From contig JAVDPC010000024.1 in NCBI GenBank assembly GCA_031296915.1, positions 34,634-98,633 of the forward strand: a DNA stretch of 64,000 nt, in the 5' to 3' direction. This DNA comes from Cerasicoccus frondis. Lineage in GTDB: Bacteria > Verrucomicrobiota > Verrucomicrobiia > Opitutales > Cerasicoccaceae. Made by a program: the position numbers and the translations under genes. Positions 19,502 to 28,408 of this stretch are shown here, one piece after another. Each line of letters opens with the position of its first letter. The stretch's first letter is position 1. The notes below the pieces were generated by a model, which saw nothing but the letters and a program-made list of their open reading frames with translations, was not told the origin of the DNA and ran no database searches.

Positions 19502-21614
19502 TTTGTTTCAGCTTACTGATCAGATAGTCTTCGCAGTTCGCGAATTCGGGATTTTCAACTCCACCATGCTTGAAATCATAATCCATTCCGAGCGCATCGA
19601 GTTTCTCAACAAGGATTGCGCCGTAATTTGAGCTGTGCGTCGCATCTTTTTTGTCCGTGCCCTTCTCCGGAACATCGCGATAAAAGAGATACACAGGCGG
19701 ATCGTCTTTGGTCAGTAAGAAATACGGCGAATACTCGGCAATCCAGTCCATAACATTCTCACGATCAGCAAGGAAACTGCGAATCTCTACGGTAAAGTCG
19801 CTGCGATCCCAAACGTAGCCGAAGGCATGACCGCCGTAGGTGGCGTTGGGTGTCCATTCAAGAAGTTGCTTCGGGTCCAAGGTCGTCTGCGCGCTTTCCA
19901 CGGCGGCACACCAGACACGGGTGGATTCGCGCAGCACCGGATCGCTCGCATCGGGGTCAGCCAAATCGTCATGGAAGGCCAGCCAGAGCGACGTGCAGGC
20001 ACCCGCCGAACCGCCGGTTAAGCCGATGCGCTCCTTGTTGATATTCCATTCGGCTGCTTTACTGCGGACAAATTGCAGGGCACGTGCCGCATCGTAGAGA
20101 GGCACATTGATCGGTGGCTCGGGATAATCGCCTCGCGCTTGAATCGGCCCGCTTCCGCGCTCGCTACCGGTGTCTATGATTGTCTGCGAAAGAAAACGAT
20201 AATTGATCGCGATATAGGAAATGCCCGCATCGAGAAACGGCTGCGGCTCCGCCACCTTCGACTTATCACCGCCCAACCAGCCACCGCCATGGATGTGAAT
20301 CACGCAGGGTGTCGGCTTTTCGGATTCCGCCAGCCAGACATCCATCACATTGCGCTCATCCGTGCCGTAGGGCAAATTAGCATAGGTCGGCTTGGGACGT
20401 TTGGAAGCGTTCGCATCATTGCCATTGCTTTTATTTAAGAGAACAGAACCTCCGGCCACACAAACACTGTTGAGACGTAGCTCCTCACCGGATTCCAGCA
20501 GTGGACGAATTTGCAAAGTGTGAGTTTCATCCGCATTCAATCCGTATGCAAGCAACTGAACCAGGCGCATGTTTCCACTGGCACAATGTGCCTTGTATTC
20601 AACAGGTGCACCGCCATCGATGCTGACAGAATAGCGTCCGGACTTCGGTGTGCTTTCCCCAAACAGGAGTACACTCTCGCCTGTAAACTGAACTGTCAGC
20701 ACCTCCGGTTGATCAGTATCACCCGCTTCGGCGATAGCCAAATCATCCATCCAGCGGGAGCATGTGAAATCGAACGCAATCGCACTGCGGTGTGGCGCGC
20801 CAGTCTTCCACCCATTCGGCAAGGAGTCGATTGCAGCTAACGAGAAACGGTCGACTTGCATGTAGTGATCCGGATACAGCGTATCCACCGGCAGTTGACA
20901 GACCACAGCATCTTCAACCGCTTTCAAATAAGTCTCCCAAACACATTCAGCATACAGGGCGTATCCTGCATCCCCCGGGTGGGTCGAGTCATTCGGAAGG
21001 TCCCAAAGTTCATCGGGTGTCGCACGCGCCTCGTCTACCACAGCCTTACGCATCGATGTGACAACATCCGCAAGAGGCAGGTTATATGCCGCCCCGATCT
21101 CCTTATGTATATCGTCCAATGGTCGCACGGATGGCTTAGGCATGATATCCGCCTTAACCGCGAGGATAACTTGGACAACCGGAATATCCGCCTGCAACAT
21201 GCGCCGTATCAACGACTCATAAGAAGAGAGGCGGTCGTCTTCGGGAACCTTTGAAGCATGATCATTAACCGTAAAATCGAGGAAAACCAAATCCGGTTCG
21301 TAAGCCAGCACATCGCGATTCAAACGGAAGGCGCCCAGTTGTGAACCTGTCCCACCGATCGCAGCATCAACAAAGGTAAAATGGGCATTCGGGTAATGAT
21401 CACGCAACTCCCGTGATACGATAGCCCGATAAGAAGTCTTCAGCGGATCGGTCGCTTGGGCGCCCCATGTCAAGCTACCGCCAAGAAAGGCCACCGTTAG
21501 CGTTTCACCACGCTTCGCACGCTGATCGAATTCGGAGAAGGACGGAGATGATTCCGCATTGGCAGCTTTAATAGCAAACATGATGAATAAAATGGAAAAG
21601 ATGGAATTAATCAT
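19488..21614 (-). CDS. Secreted two-headed esterase: SGNH domain plus alpha/beta-hydrolase domain
   Basis: 708 residues with a signal peptide (FSILFIMFAIKAANA). The N-terminal SGNH hydrolase (about 35-225) has GGSLTWG with its Ser, TVND as block III and NDSTHPGD with the catalytic Asp/His. A beta-rich linker (about 235-395) contains a jelly-roll-like part. The C-terminal alpha/beta hydrolase (about 405-700) is of the BD-FAE type, with HGGGW as oxyanion-hole motif and GGSAGA around the nucleophile Ser. Two different ester bonds on one polysaccharide could thus be cut by one polypeptide. It precedes the Gfo/Idh/MocA gene, overlapping it by 14 bp, and follows GH29 by 114 bp. Confidence 0.85.
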   Translation of the reverse strand: MINSIFSILFIMFAIKAANAESSPSFSEFDQRAKRGETLTVAFLGGSLTWGAQATDPLKTSYRAIVSRELRDHYPNAHFTFVDAAIGGTGSQLGAFRLNRDVLAYEPDLVFLDFTVNDHASKVPEDDRLSSYESLIRRMLQADIPVVQVILAVKADIMPKPSVRPLDDIHKEIGAAYNLPLADVVTSMRKAVVDEARATPDELWDLPNDSTHPGDAGYALYAECVWETYLKAVEDAVVCQLPVDTLYPDHYMQVDRFSLAAIDSLPNGWKTGAPHRSAIAFDFTCSRWMDDLAIAEAGDTDQPEVLTVQFTGESVLLFGESTPKSGRYSVSIDGGAPVEYKAHCASGNMRLVQLLAYGLNADETHTLQIRPLLESGEELRLNSVCVAGGSVLLNKSNGNDANASKRPKPTYANLPYGTDERNVMDVWLAESEKPTPCVIHIHGGGWLGGDKSKVAEPQPFLDAGISYIAINYRFLSQTIIDTGSERGSGPIQARGDYPEPPINVPLYDAARALQFVRSKAAEWNINKERIGLTGGSAGACTSLWLAFHDDLADPDASDPVLRESTRVWCAAVESAQTTLDPKQLLEWTPNATYGGHAFGYVWDRSDFTVEIRSFLADRENVMDWIAEYSPYFLLTKDDPPVYLFYRDVPEKGTDKKDATHSSNYGAILVEKLDALGMDYDFKHGGVENPEFANCEDYLISKLKQNELK

Positions 21615-21728
21615 ATAATGTAAAATTTAGATTTTCCTTAAAGACGAAACGAGGAACTCAACAATCGGCTCGAGTCATATGTCATATCCATAATTCGGAA
21701 CTAAATATTCTTCCCAGACGGCCAACCC

Positions 21729-22946
21729 CTAACCTGGAATCCAAAAAGAAGTCTGTTCTCGAATCGCTTCGGCCTTCCCGTCGAGCTCAAGGACAATCGT
21801 CGTGGCGATTGGATCTGCTAGGAGAACAGGCAAGTCCCGTAGAAATAGGCGTCCATCCTTTTGTTCAAAATTAATCGCCTTACCACTTTCAAGAAACTTC
21901 GCCGACAATACCTTATTTTTAATCTCACCATAACATAACTCCGTGCCGGTGCTCTTAAAGATATTCAAGTAGGCCTTGTTGCCCTTCATCGTCACCTTGC
22001 CCCAGTTGGTCCAGGAGAATGGACACTTCTCGGCTCCGTAGATGGCCTCGCCATTGCGCTTCAACCAATCACCGGCAGCGGTCAAAATATCAACGGATTC
22101 CTGCGGCACCGTGCCATCCGACATCGGGCCTATATTCAGAAGTAAATTCCCGCCACTGCGTGCCGTATCGGTCAGCATCTGGATCACATCATTCGGCTGC
22201 TTCCAATTACTGTCGCCGGCATGGTAGCCCCAATTATCGTTTAGAGTCATGCAAGCTTCCCACATGATGTCATGCTTCGGTGGCTTGATCGCTTGCTCGC
22301 AAATTTCAACGTGGAAAGGCTCCCCATTGCGCTCATTGATCAGGATATGCGGCTGCAAGGCCAAGACGGCTTCGTTCACCTCGCGGCACTGGAGATCGTC
22401 CGGGATACATCCGTCATACCAAAGGTAATCGATCTTTCCGTAGTTTGACATCAACTCGATGAGCTGTGCCTTGTAGTGCTCGATAAATCGATCGCGCTGC
22501 CCCGAATTTTCCCAATCCCCTTCATTCGGCCAGTCACGAAAATACGGGCCCGGATAATCCGGATGATACCAGGATGCCGGCGAAAAATAGAATCCCACCT
22601 TCAGGCCCGCCTCACGGAATGCTTCGGCGAAGGGACCGACGAGATCACGTTTCGGCCCAATGTTGCCCGCATGAAACTCACTGGTATTTGTCGGCCATAG
22701 CGCAAAACCATCATGGTGGCGTGTCGTCAGGACAGCATACTTCATTCCTGCATCAACAGCCAACTTCGCCCAGACTTTTGGATCGTAGTTCTCCGCCTTA
22801 AAATTTTCTGCGTAGCGTGACTTGTATTCCTCAAACGGAACTAATTCCCGATTCGGAAACCACTCTCCGCGGGCTGCATAGGAATAGACTCCCCAGTGAA
22901 TAAACATCCCGTAGCGGGCCTCGTTAAACCATTCAGACTCAGACAT
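21729..22946 (-). CDS. GH29 alpha-L-fucosidase (cytoplasmic)
   Basis: 405 residues, no signal peptide. It starts with the GH29-typical WFNEARYGMFIHWGVYS. The HHDGFALWPT motif at 77-86 and LWYDG at 175-179, with candidate nucleophile Asp178, are family hallmarks, and the barrel ends with GGNLLLNIGPMSDG. It removes alpha-linked fucose from oligosaccharides with retention. The length is near the family minimum, without an extra carbohydrate-binding module, consistent with action on imported short substrates. It lies 20 bp downstream of the SSS transporter gene. Confidence 0.92.
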   Translation of the reverse strand: MSESEWFNEARYGMFIHWGVYSYAARGEWFPNRELVPFEEYKSRYAENFKAENYDPKVWAKLAVDAGMKYAVLTTRHHDGFALWPTNTSEFHAGNIGPKRDLVGPFAEAFREAGLKVGFYFSPASWYHPDYPGPYFRDWPNEGDWENSGQRDRFIEHYKAQLIELMSNYGKIDYLWYDGCIPDDLQCREVNEAVLALQPHILINERNGEPFHVEICEQAIKPPKHDIMWEACMTLNDNWGYHAGDSNWKQPNDVIQMLTDTARSGGNLLLNIGPMSDGTVPQESVDILTAAGDWLKRNGEAIYGAEKCPFSWTNWGKVTMKGNKAYLNIFKSTGTELCYGEIKNKVLSAKFLESGKAINFEQKDGRLFLRDLPVLLADPIATTIVLELDGKAEAIREQTSFWIPG

Positions 22947-22966
22947 AGCGTTTGTAGCTTTTGAAA

Positions 22967-25267
22967 TTAATCTTCCTTCTCGTGGCTCTTACGCACGGCA
23001 TCAAAGGCTTCCTTGTCGACAAGCGAGACGTGCCCGTCGACCATTCCATTATCGAGCGGATTATCCTCACGTGCTGCCAGATCACGAAAGAGCCTGCGTA
23101 TATCGATAATACCGCCGAAGAAAAACCAGACAGTGGAAATCATACCGAGCACGGCAGTCACACAGAGACTGGTGATAAAGAAATACTGACTCCACCGCTC
23201 GACCGACCATGGCGAAATCGCATTCCAAATCAGCACACCGATAAAACAGAAGCCGAATTTGTAGACGATCGCATAGCCAAAAATCGACCATGCAATTATT
23301 CGATCACCCAACGTGTATTCTGGCGTGATGCCAATTAGCTTTTTGAAGGTGTTACGAACGGTCCACTTGAATGGCTCCTTATACTCTTGAGCAACATCAT
23401 ACTCGCCCCGGTGGAGCAATCGGTCGAGGTTGTAGGGTTTGCGCTGAGTCAGCGCAGAGCCGATCACATAAGCGACGACCCCGGAGATCATCGCCATGAA
23501 GTAGAGCTCATAAGAGTTGATGGGAAACTTCACGGCATTCATCTCCCAAACGATGTAAGGATGAAATGGGCCAGAAACAGTTCCTAGGAAATTTCCGACC
23601 GAATCGTGCCAACCATTCGACTCCAGCCAGGGATAAACCAGTTCCACCCAGTTACGCTGGAGAAAAAGTCCCAATGCGGCAAAGCCCGAACCGAAGATCA
23701 GTGCACCGAAGGCGCCAACCGTGTTGCCGAAGCGGCTGTAGAGTCCGAAAATCATGATCGGCCCAGCTCCCCCGAGCCAGAGCGCGCACATCATAACTGT
23801 AAACATCAAGATGTAGTCGATCTGCACGAAAAAAATCGATACGATGAAGAAGAATACACAAACCGCTGCCGAAACTAGCCGGATCAGTAAGATGTGCTGC
23901 TGTGAACTCAATGGCTTCTTAAAGAAGGGTATGATGATATCCTGCACGATGGTCGATGAGGCATTGTAGATGCGCGTGTCATCCGTAGAAATCAGCAGCA
24001 TGATCATCAGCAGGCAAAACAAGCCCATGAGGCCGACTGGCAGAATGTTTTTCAGGGCGACCGGCAACATCATCTGGTGATAAAGCGAGCGGAACTTCTG
24101 ATATTCCTTATTACCCTCCGGAGTGCCTCCGAGAACCTTATGCGCCGTCTCCATGTAGGGAGTATCCAGATTATGTTCTTGAGACAAGGGCGCATCCACA
24201 CCGATTTCATGTGTCGCGACTGGAATTTGCGCCAGATTCGCATTGAGCTGCTCTCTCAAACCGGCATCACTCACAGCTTCCTGAGCGACCTTTTGCGTCA
24301 ACTCGCTGCGAATCTCATAGGACTTTTCGGCAAAGTTCTTGTGCGTCATCAAAGCGATCACCATCACCGCAACCAGCAGCATCATGAGAACAGCATATAG
24401 ACTGCGCCATTGGCCCACAATCCCCGCCATCTTCTGCTCATGTGGCGTGCGAGCGGCACTGGTGGTATCGTTTCCAATCCAGCTCGCACGATTCAGGACG
24501 GACCCCATGATCGTCACAAAGAGCGCGAAAATGTTGAAGTCACGCAGCTTTTCGATGTCGAAAGGATTGATGAAACTCTCTCCCTGCGCCCGATCCATCA
24601 TCACCGGGCCGATCGTTTCATTCCAACCGAATTTAAAAAAGATATAACCTGCGATGACGACGAAAATCGGATAACACATCAGTCCCTGGCAGGCGTCCGA
24701 AATCAACAGGGAGATCCGGCCCCCCGGCCAGATAATCACCATACACAAGCAGAGTGAAAACCCGACCACCAGTCCGAAGGTAGGCAAGTTGATCCCGAAA
24801 ATCATGAACTCGTGAGGTAAGCCGAGGAAATAGATGAAAAAATTGGCCGCCACCGCCGGGCCGATTGCATTGGTCACCGCCTCGGCCAAAGTGCGAATCG
24901 TTGCCGCCACAATGCGCAAAGGCTTGTTATAGCGCATTTCTAGGAACTGGCCGATCGAGAGGGAACGCGTCTCGCGAAATCGGTAGGTACAATAGCCAGT
25001 CAACCCCATGATAATGCCGACCGGAACCGTCAGATATTCCCAAAAAGTCAGCCCGTAGCCGACCTGATATTTGGATTCAACCAAGGCTACCAGAGTAATT
25101 ACGCTCAAGCCAGCGGTCAAATCACCGGCCGACAAGACATATCGCCCAGCCACACGCCCTGCTGCGAGAAAATCAACTACTCCACGCGCATACCGGTGAC
25201 TGTAAATGGCCATGTAGACTACAACAACCACAGGCACAATTGCGATAATCCAATCTATCCAATGCAT
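22967..25267 (-). CDS. SSS-family sodium:solute symporter with a large soluble insertion
   Basis: 766 residues, clearly longer than the usual 500-600. It shows many membrane helices starting with WIDWIIAIVPVVVVVYMAIY, and the SSS core with DFLAAGRVAGRYVLSAGD near 32-50. Residues about 309-400 form a hydrophilic, acidic, helix-forming insertion between two helices, and a long C-terminal extension (about 590-766) adds further helices. It probably imports a monosaccharide or small sugar acid with Na+. It is the first gene of the minus-strand block that continues with GH29, esterase, oxidoreductase and GH3, and it is divergent from the GntR regulator at 25465. Confidence 0.88.
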   Translation of the reverse strand: MHWIDWIIAIVPVVVVVYMAIYSHRYARGVVDFLAAGRVAGRYVLSAGDLTAGLSVITLVALVESKYQVGYGLTFWEYLTVPVGIIMGLTGYCTYRFRETRSLSIGQFLEMRYNKPLRIVAATIRTLAEAVTNAIGPAVAANFFIYFLGLPHEFMIFGINLPTFGLVVGFSLCLCMVIIWPGGRISLLISDACQGLMCYPIFVVIAGYIFFKFGWNETIGPVMMDRAQGESFINPFDIEKLRDFNIFALFVTIMGSVLNRASWIGNDTTSAARTPHEQKMAGIVGQWRSLYAVLMMLLVAVMVIALMTHKNFAEKSYEIRSELTQKVAQEAVSDAGLREQLNANLAQIPVATHEIGVDAPLSQEHNLDTPYMETAHKVLGGTPEGNKEYQKFRSLYHQMMLPVALKNILPVGLMGLFCLLMIMLLISTDDTRIYNASSTIVQDIIIPFFKKPLSSQQHILLIRLVSAAVCVFFFIVSIFFVQIDYILMFTVMMCALWLGGAGPIMIFGLYSRFGNTVGAFGALIFGSGFAALGLFLQRNWVELVYPWLESNGWHDSVGNFLGTVSGPFHPYIVWEMNAVKFPINSYELYFMAMISGVVAYVIGSALTQRKPYNLDRLLHRGEYDVAQEYKEPFKWTVRNTFKKLIGITPEYTLGDRIIAWSIFGYAIVYKFGFCFIGVLIWNAISPWSVERWSQYFFITSLCVTAVLGMISTVWFFFGGIIDIRRLFRDLAAREDNPLDNGMVDGHVSLVDKEAFDAVRKSHEKED

Positions 25268-25368
25268 AACAGCTTTTAAAATAGAATATATAAAACACGG
25301 TCACTTATGCCAAATAGGGGCGGCAGCGTGACGACTTCCGGAGAATTCAGGACAAGAAATTGTTATAC

Positions 25369-25387
25369 ATCAATACTAATATTTGAT
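25369..25387. promoter_or_regulatory. Candidate operator in divergent promoter
   Basis: ATCAA-N9-TTGAT is a short inverted repeat in the 197-bp gap between the SSS transporter gene (-) and the GntR-type regulator (+). Position and symmetry fit an operator for that regulator; nothing more can be shown. Confidence 0.3.
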
Positions 25388-25464
25388 TTTTCCGCAGCAC
25401 CACACTACACAAGACCCAAAATCGTGAGCGGCACGTCCACCAGATGCCGAAATCAAAATGAGCA

Positions 25465-26565
25465 ATGAGCACAACGAATCATCCGTCCCGCAACAAACAG
25501 GCCTACATTATCAACGAGCTAACCCGCATGGCTCACAACTACGGCCCCGGAATGAAATTGCCAACCGCTCAGCAGCTCGCCGCACAATTCGGCGTAACCC
25601 TGACGACATTGGACAGGGCACTTGCTAAGCTCGAAACTAGAAGCGTCATCACTCGCCGCCAAGGAAGCGGCATCTACGTATCGAATGGCTTGCTGGACAA
25701 AAGGATCGGATTGGTTTTCGGGCGGAATATATTCCGATTTGGCAGTTCCGCCTTCTACTTATTGTTACTTCAAGAGTGCGAGAGGGCCGCAGAAATAGGG
25801 AACTATCAATTCTCATTATTCCTCTCACCAAAGCAGTACAACACCCCTATAGAAGCAGGACAATTTAACCCGGAACTCGATACTGCGCTCAAGCAGAGAA
25901 AACTGGACGGGCTACTTGCCTGTGAAATCAACAACGATAATTATGAACTATGGCTAGCGAACCAAAACATACCTACAGTCGCTTTGGCCCCATCAAAACA
26001 TTTCCCGACCGTCGGCATTGATTCAAACCAACTTATTGAGCACTCCGTTGCCCACTTAGCCGCTCAAGGTTGCCGCACAGTCGGCCTACTTGGCATCTTG
26101 TCCCGACATTACGAATACTTCACCGCGGCCACCCAGAAATATGGCATAAAGATCAAACAAGAAGCAGTCATTCACCCTGAGGACGAAAAGGATCCACCCT
26201 TCGACGTGCACGAACAACTCGGCAGAGAGTGGATAAGCAAATGCCTAGAATGTTGCGGCGGAAAAAAGAATCTGCCCGACGGCATGGTCGTGACCGACGA
26301 CCTGCTGGCAAGAGGCGCCTGCCTTCAAATGAAGGAATACGGTATCCGCATCGGCGAAGACCTCAAAATTGTCAGTCACGCCAACAAAGGATCCCTCAGC
26401 TTGGAATACTGGGAAGACCACATTACAATAGCCGAAATTGATCCCGCTCAAATGGTCTCAGAAATGTTTCAAATTCTGGATAAGCTAATGGATGGCAAAA
26501 AGCTAACGCGAAAAAAAACCAACATTCAAGCATCCCTGATTAGCAAAAATAGCACACAGAGCTAA
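25465..26565 (+). CDS. GntR-family regulator with LacI-type sugar-sensing domain
   Basis: 366 residues. Residues about 10-72 form a GntR winged helix (YGPGMKLPTAQQLAAQFGV; ITRRQGSGIYVSN), followed from about 78 by a LacI/periplasmic-binding-protein-like effector domain (RIGLVFGRN...TVGIDSNQL...RTVGLLGIL). It is divergent from the fucosidase/esterase/GH3 operon, so it probably represses or activates it in response to a sugar. It is the second regulator of this hybrid type in the window. Confidence 0.85.
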   Translation: MSTTNHPSRNKQAYIINELTRMAHNYGPGMKLPTAQQLAAQFGVTLTTLDRALAKLETRSVITRRQGSGIYVSNGLLDKRIGLVFGRNIFRFGSSAFYLLLLQECERAAEIGNYQFSLFLSPKQYNTPIEAGQFNPELDTALKQRKLDGLLACEINNDNYELWLANQNIPTVALAPSKHFPTVGIDSNQLIEHSVAHLAAQGCRTVGLLGILSRHYEYFTAATQKYGIKIKQEAVIHPEDEKDPPFDVHEQLGREWISKCLECCGGKKNLPDGMVVTDDLLARGACLQMKEYGIRIGEDLKIVSHANKGSLSLEYWEDHITIAEIDPAQMVSEMFQILDKLMDGKKLTRKKTNIQASLISKNSTQS

Positions 26566-26868
26566 GAAAGACTTAAACGCCCGCACAGGGCGTAGAGCTT
26601 CACTGTTCCCACTGATCAGTATCAGATCACATAAGCACCATCTGCCTCCCTCGGCATTATATGAACGTTCGTAAGCTAACGCAGACAGAAAGCATGAAGA
26701 CGCTTTTTAGCGGCAATCACTGCACTCCCGCGACCGGCTCTGAGAGTCCCAAGCTGTCACGGCGTGGCACAAACAAGGACGAGGTTTCGCATTTGCAACT
26801 CCTTGAGTAGAAGATAGATAGACCTGCTCAGGTCCTATCTGGCACATTAAGGCACAACGCCTTAAATG
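26566..26868. other. Non-coding scar region
   Basis: About 300 bp after the regulator with no convincing gene. A weak hairpin (ACGCCC/GGGCGT, 26577-26593) follows the regulator stop but lacks a T-run. The region leads into the tRNA-like fragment and the insertion sequence and may be part of a mobile-element scar. Confidence 0.35.
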
Positions 26869-26895
26869 GCTGCCCGGGCTGGGATCGAACCAGCC
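26869..26895 (-). other. tRNA 3'-end-like fragment, possible att-site remnant
   Basis: Read on the minus strand, GCTGG-TTCGATC-CCAGC forms a perfect T-arm and is followed by CCGGGCAG and CCA, the pattern of a tRNA 3' end. Upstream sequence does not fold into D and anticodon arms and shows no matching 5' acceptor strand at the right distance. It is therefore not a tRNA gene. Integrative elements often leave such 3' tRNA copies, and it lies just outside an IS5 element. Confidence 0.4.
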
Positions 26896-26921
26896 AAAGA
26901 AAATCCATAAGTTATTGTAAA

Positions 26922-27071
26922 CTTGCATCTTGCGAAATACACGACACCGGGCGCACTCCAGAATGCACTCCCGCTGAAATTCTGAGGCATTGGCCCAATC
27001 TTTCCCTTGAATCACGACAAGCCATCTTAGCCTTAGTTCGTGAACTCGCAAATGAGAAGAAGCATCTGTAA
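26922..27071 (+). pseudogene. Possible C-terminal gene remnant
   Basis: This frame is open and ends in a plausible helical tail (AEILRHWPNLSLESRQAILALVRELANEKKHL) before TAA at 27069. Similar short helical tails occur at the ends of mobile-element proteins, but I cannot name a family. No start codon with support is seen. Confidence 0.25.
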
Positions 27072-27129
27072 TTCAATGCTTGATAGTCCAAAGCACAAGG
27101 GAGCCGCCCCAACAAGAAGACCTCTAGGT

Positions 27130-27983
27130 AGTGTCTTGGAATTAGCACTTTATCCAAATTAATACCGAAGCTATAGCAATCATGGCTCCAAATAGGCCTG
27201 CAGATTTCTCAAATCTGGTGGAGATTCTTCGATAGCGCTTTAGCTTTTGAAAGAGTACTTCGACCTTGTGCCTTTCTTTGTAAAGATGCTTGTCCATTTT
27301 GATGACCGTTGCTCTGCTTGGATTGGGTGGTATGACGGCGATGCTGGAGCTTTGCACAATAAACTCACGAATGGCGTCGCTGTCATATCCTCCATCTAGC
27401 AGGCAAGCGCTGGGCTGGTTGAGGCATTGCCTGAGCAGGGCGATTGCTTGAGTGGCGTCCCCGCGTTCGCCGGAAGTGACGATGAAGGCCAAGGGATAGC
27501 CCAAAGCGTCGCAGGCCAGATGCAGCTTGGTGGTCAGGCCGCCTCGGGATCGGCCCATGGCTTCAGCAAGCTGTCCTCGATGAGCGCGTGCGGCGTCCTG
27601 ATGGACACGGATGCTGGTCGAGTCGACCATGACATACTCCATGTCAGCCAAAGAACCTTGAAAGTGCTTGAGCAGGTGAGCCCACAGTCCGTTGCGCGAC
27701 CATGTTCGGAAGCGGTCATATATGCTCTGCCATGGTCCAAAATGTGATGGCAAATAGCGCCAAGGTGATCCGGCTCGAAGAATCCAGAAGATACCTTCCA
27801 ACGTTCGCCGCAAGTTTTGCGGTTTGCGACCACGGGTACTCAACCGGACCGAACGCCAGTCATTAATTTTTTGAGAGACTCAAAGTCTGCATCAGTTAAC
27901 TCTTCTTTATAACTTTGCACTGCAATAGCTTACGACTGCGGGCAATGTAGCAAAGTTTTTAATCAGCTTAATTCCCAGACACT
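27130..27983 (-). mobile_element. IS5-family insertion sequence
   Basis: 854 bp bounded by 15-bp terminal inverted repeats that match at 14 positions (AGTGTCTtGGAATTA left, AGTGTCTgGGAATTA from the right). It holds a two-frame transposase on the minus strand. Size, ends and coding plan fit the IS427-like branch of IS5. I see no clear target duplication: left flank ...CTAGGT, right flank CCCTGG.... The copy looks recent because the transposase is complete apart from the usual frame shift. Confidence 0.85.
27142..27920 (-). CDS. IS5-family DDE transposase, two overlapping frames joined by -1 frameshift
   Basis: The main frame (27142-27843) gives 233 residues with MVDST (first Asp), LLDGGYDSD (second Asp) and the E of EVLFQKLKRY, the DDE triad of IS5 transposases. 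Its own N-terminus (STRGRKPQNLRR) is too short. The missing N-terminal part lies in another frame, 27840-27920 (GTG start; YKEELTDADFESLKK). A -1 slip on the A6 tract at 27867-27872 joins both as LKK-INDWRSVRLSTRGRKP, which restores a full-length protein of about 259 residues. Programmed frameshifting at A-runs is known for IS5 relatives, so this copy is probably functional. Confidence 0.85.
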
Positions 27984-28408
27984 CCCTGGACCTAATAAAA
28001 GAGAAGATTATGGGTCAATATATAATAATCTTACAGATGTTTGTTTGTATTTCTGAAATAGCCAGATCCCTACCGCAACATAGTTTCAATTCCTTAACCA
28101 ACTATACCATCCAATCACCCCAGCCAGACTAACAAATGCACTGGCTTAGTTTGCGTAGCGAGACCATATTCGGGGCTGCGGCATCCTTTTTCATATGATT
28201 TTACGGTATCTATGACCGAAAATCTTCTCATTCGCAATGGGCCGGCTTTAGGGGGGCTGCAACCATTTTCTCCTCAAAGGGTGTTTCTTGAAGCAAGGCA
28301 ATTTCTGCGTGGGCCTCAGTAAGTATTTTGAAGCTGCATTGTAGATCGATGTTAGCTCACTAAAGCGCCAGACTAACGATTCAAGCGGACTCAATCACGT
28401 ATACTCGA
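27984..28408. other. Non-coding region between IS and sulfatase
   Basis: 425 bp without a supported gene. A short open stretch on the minus strand near 28240-28370 (LTEAHAEIALLQETPFEEKM) may be a decayed gene end, but it has neither a start nor a recognisable family. No terminator for the sulfatase gene is evident. Confidence 0.3.

Noticed and set aside
26800-26900. A full tRNA gene on the minus strand
   Set aside because: Only the T-arm, 3' acceptor strand and CCA fit. No D-arm, anticodon arm or matching 5' acceptor strand is found at the right distance.
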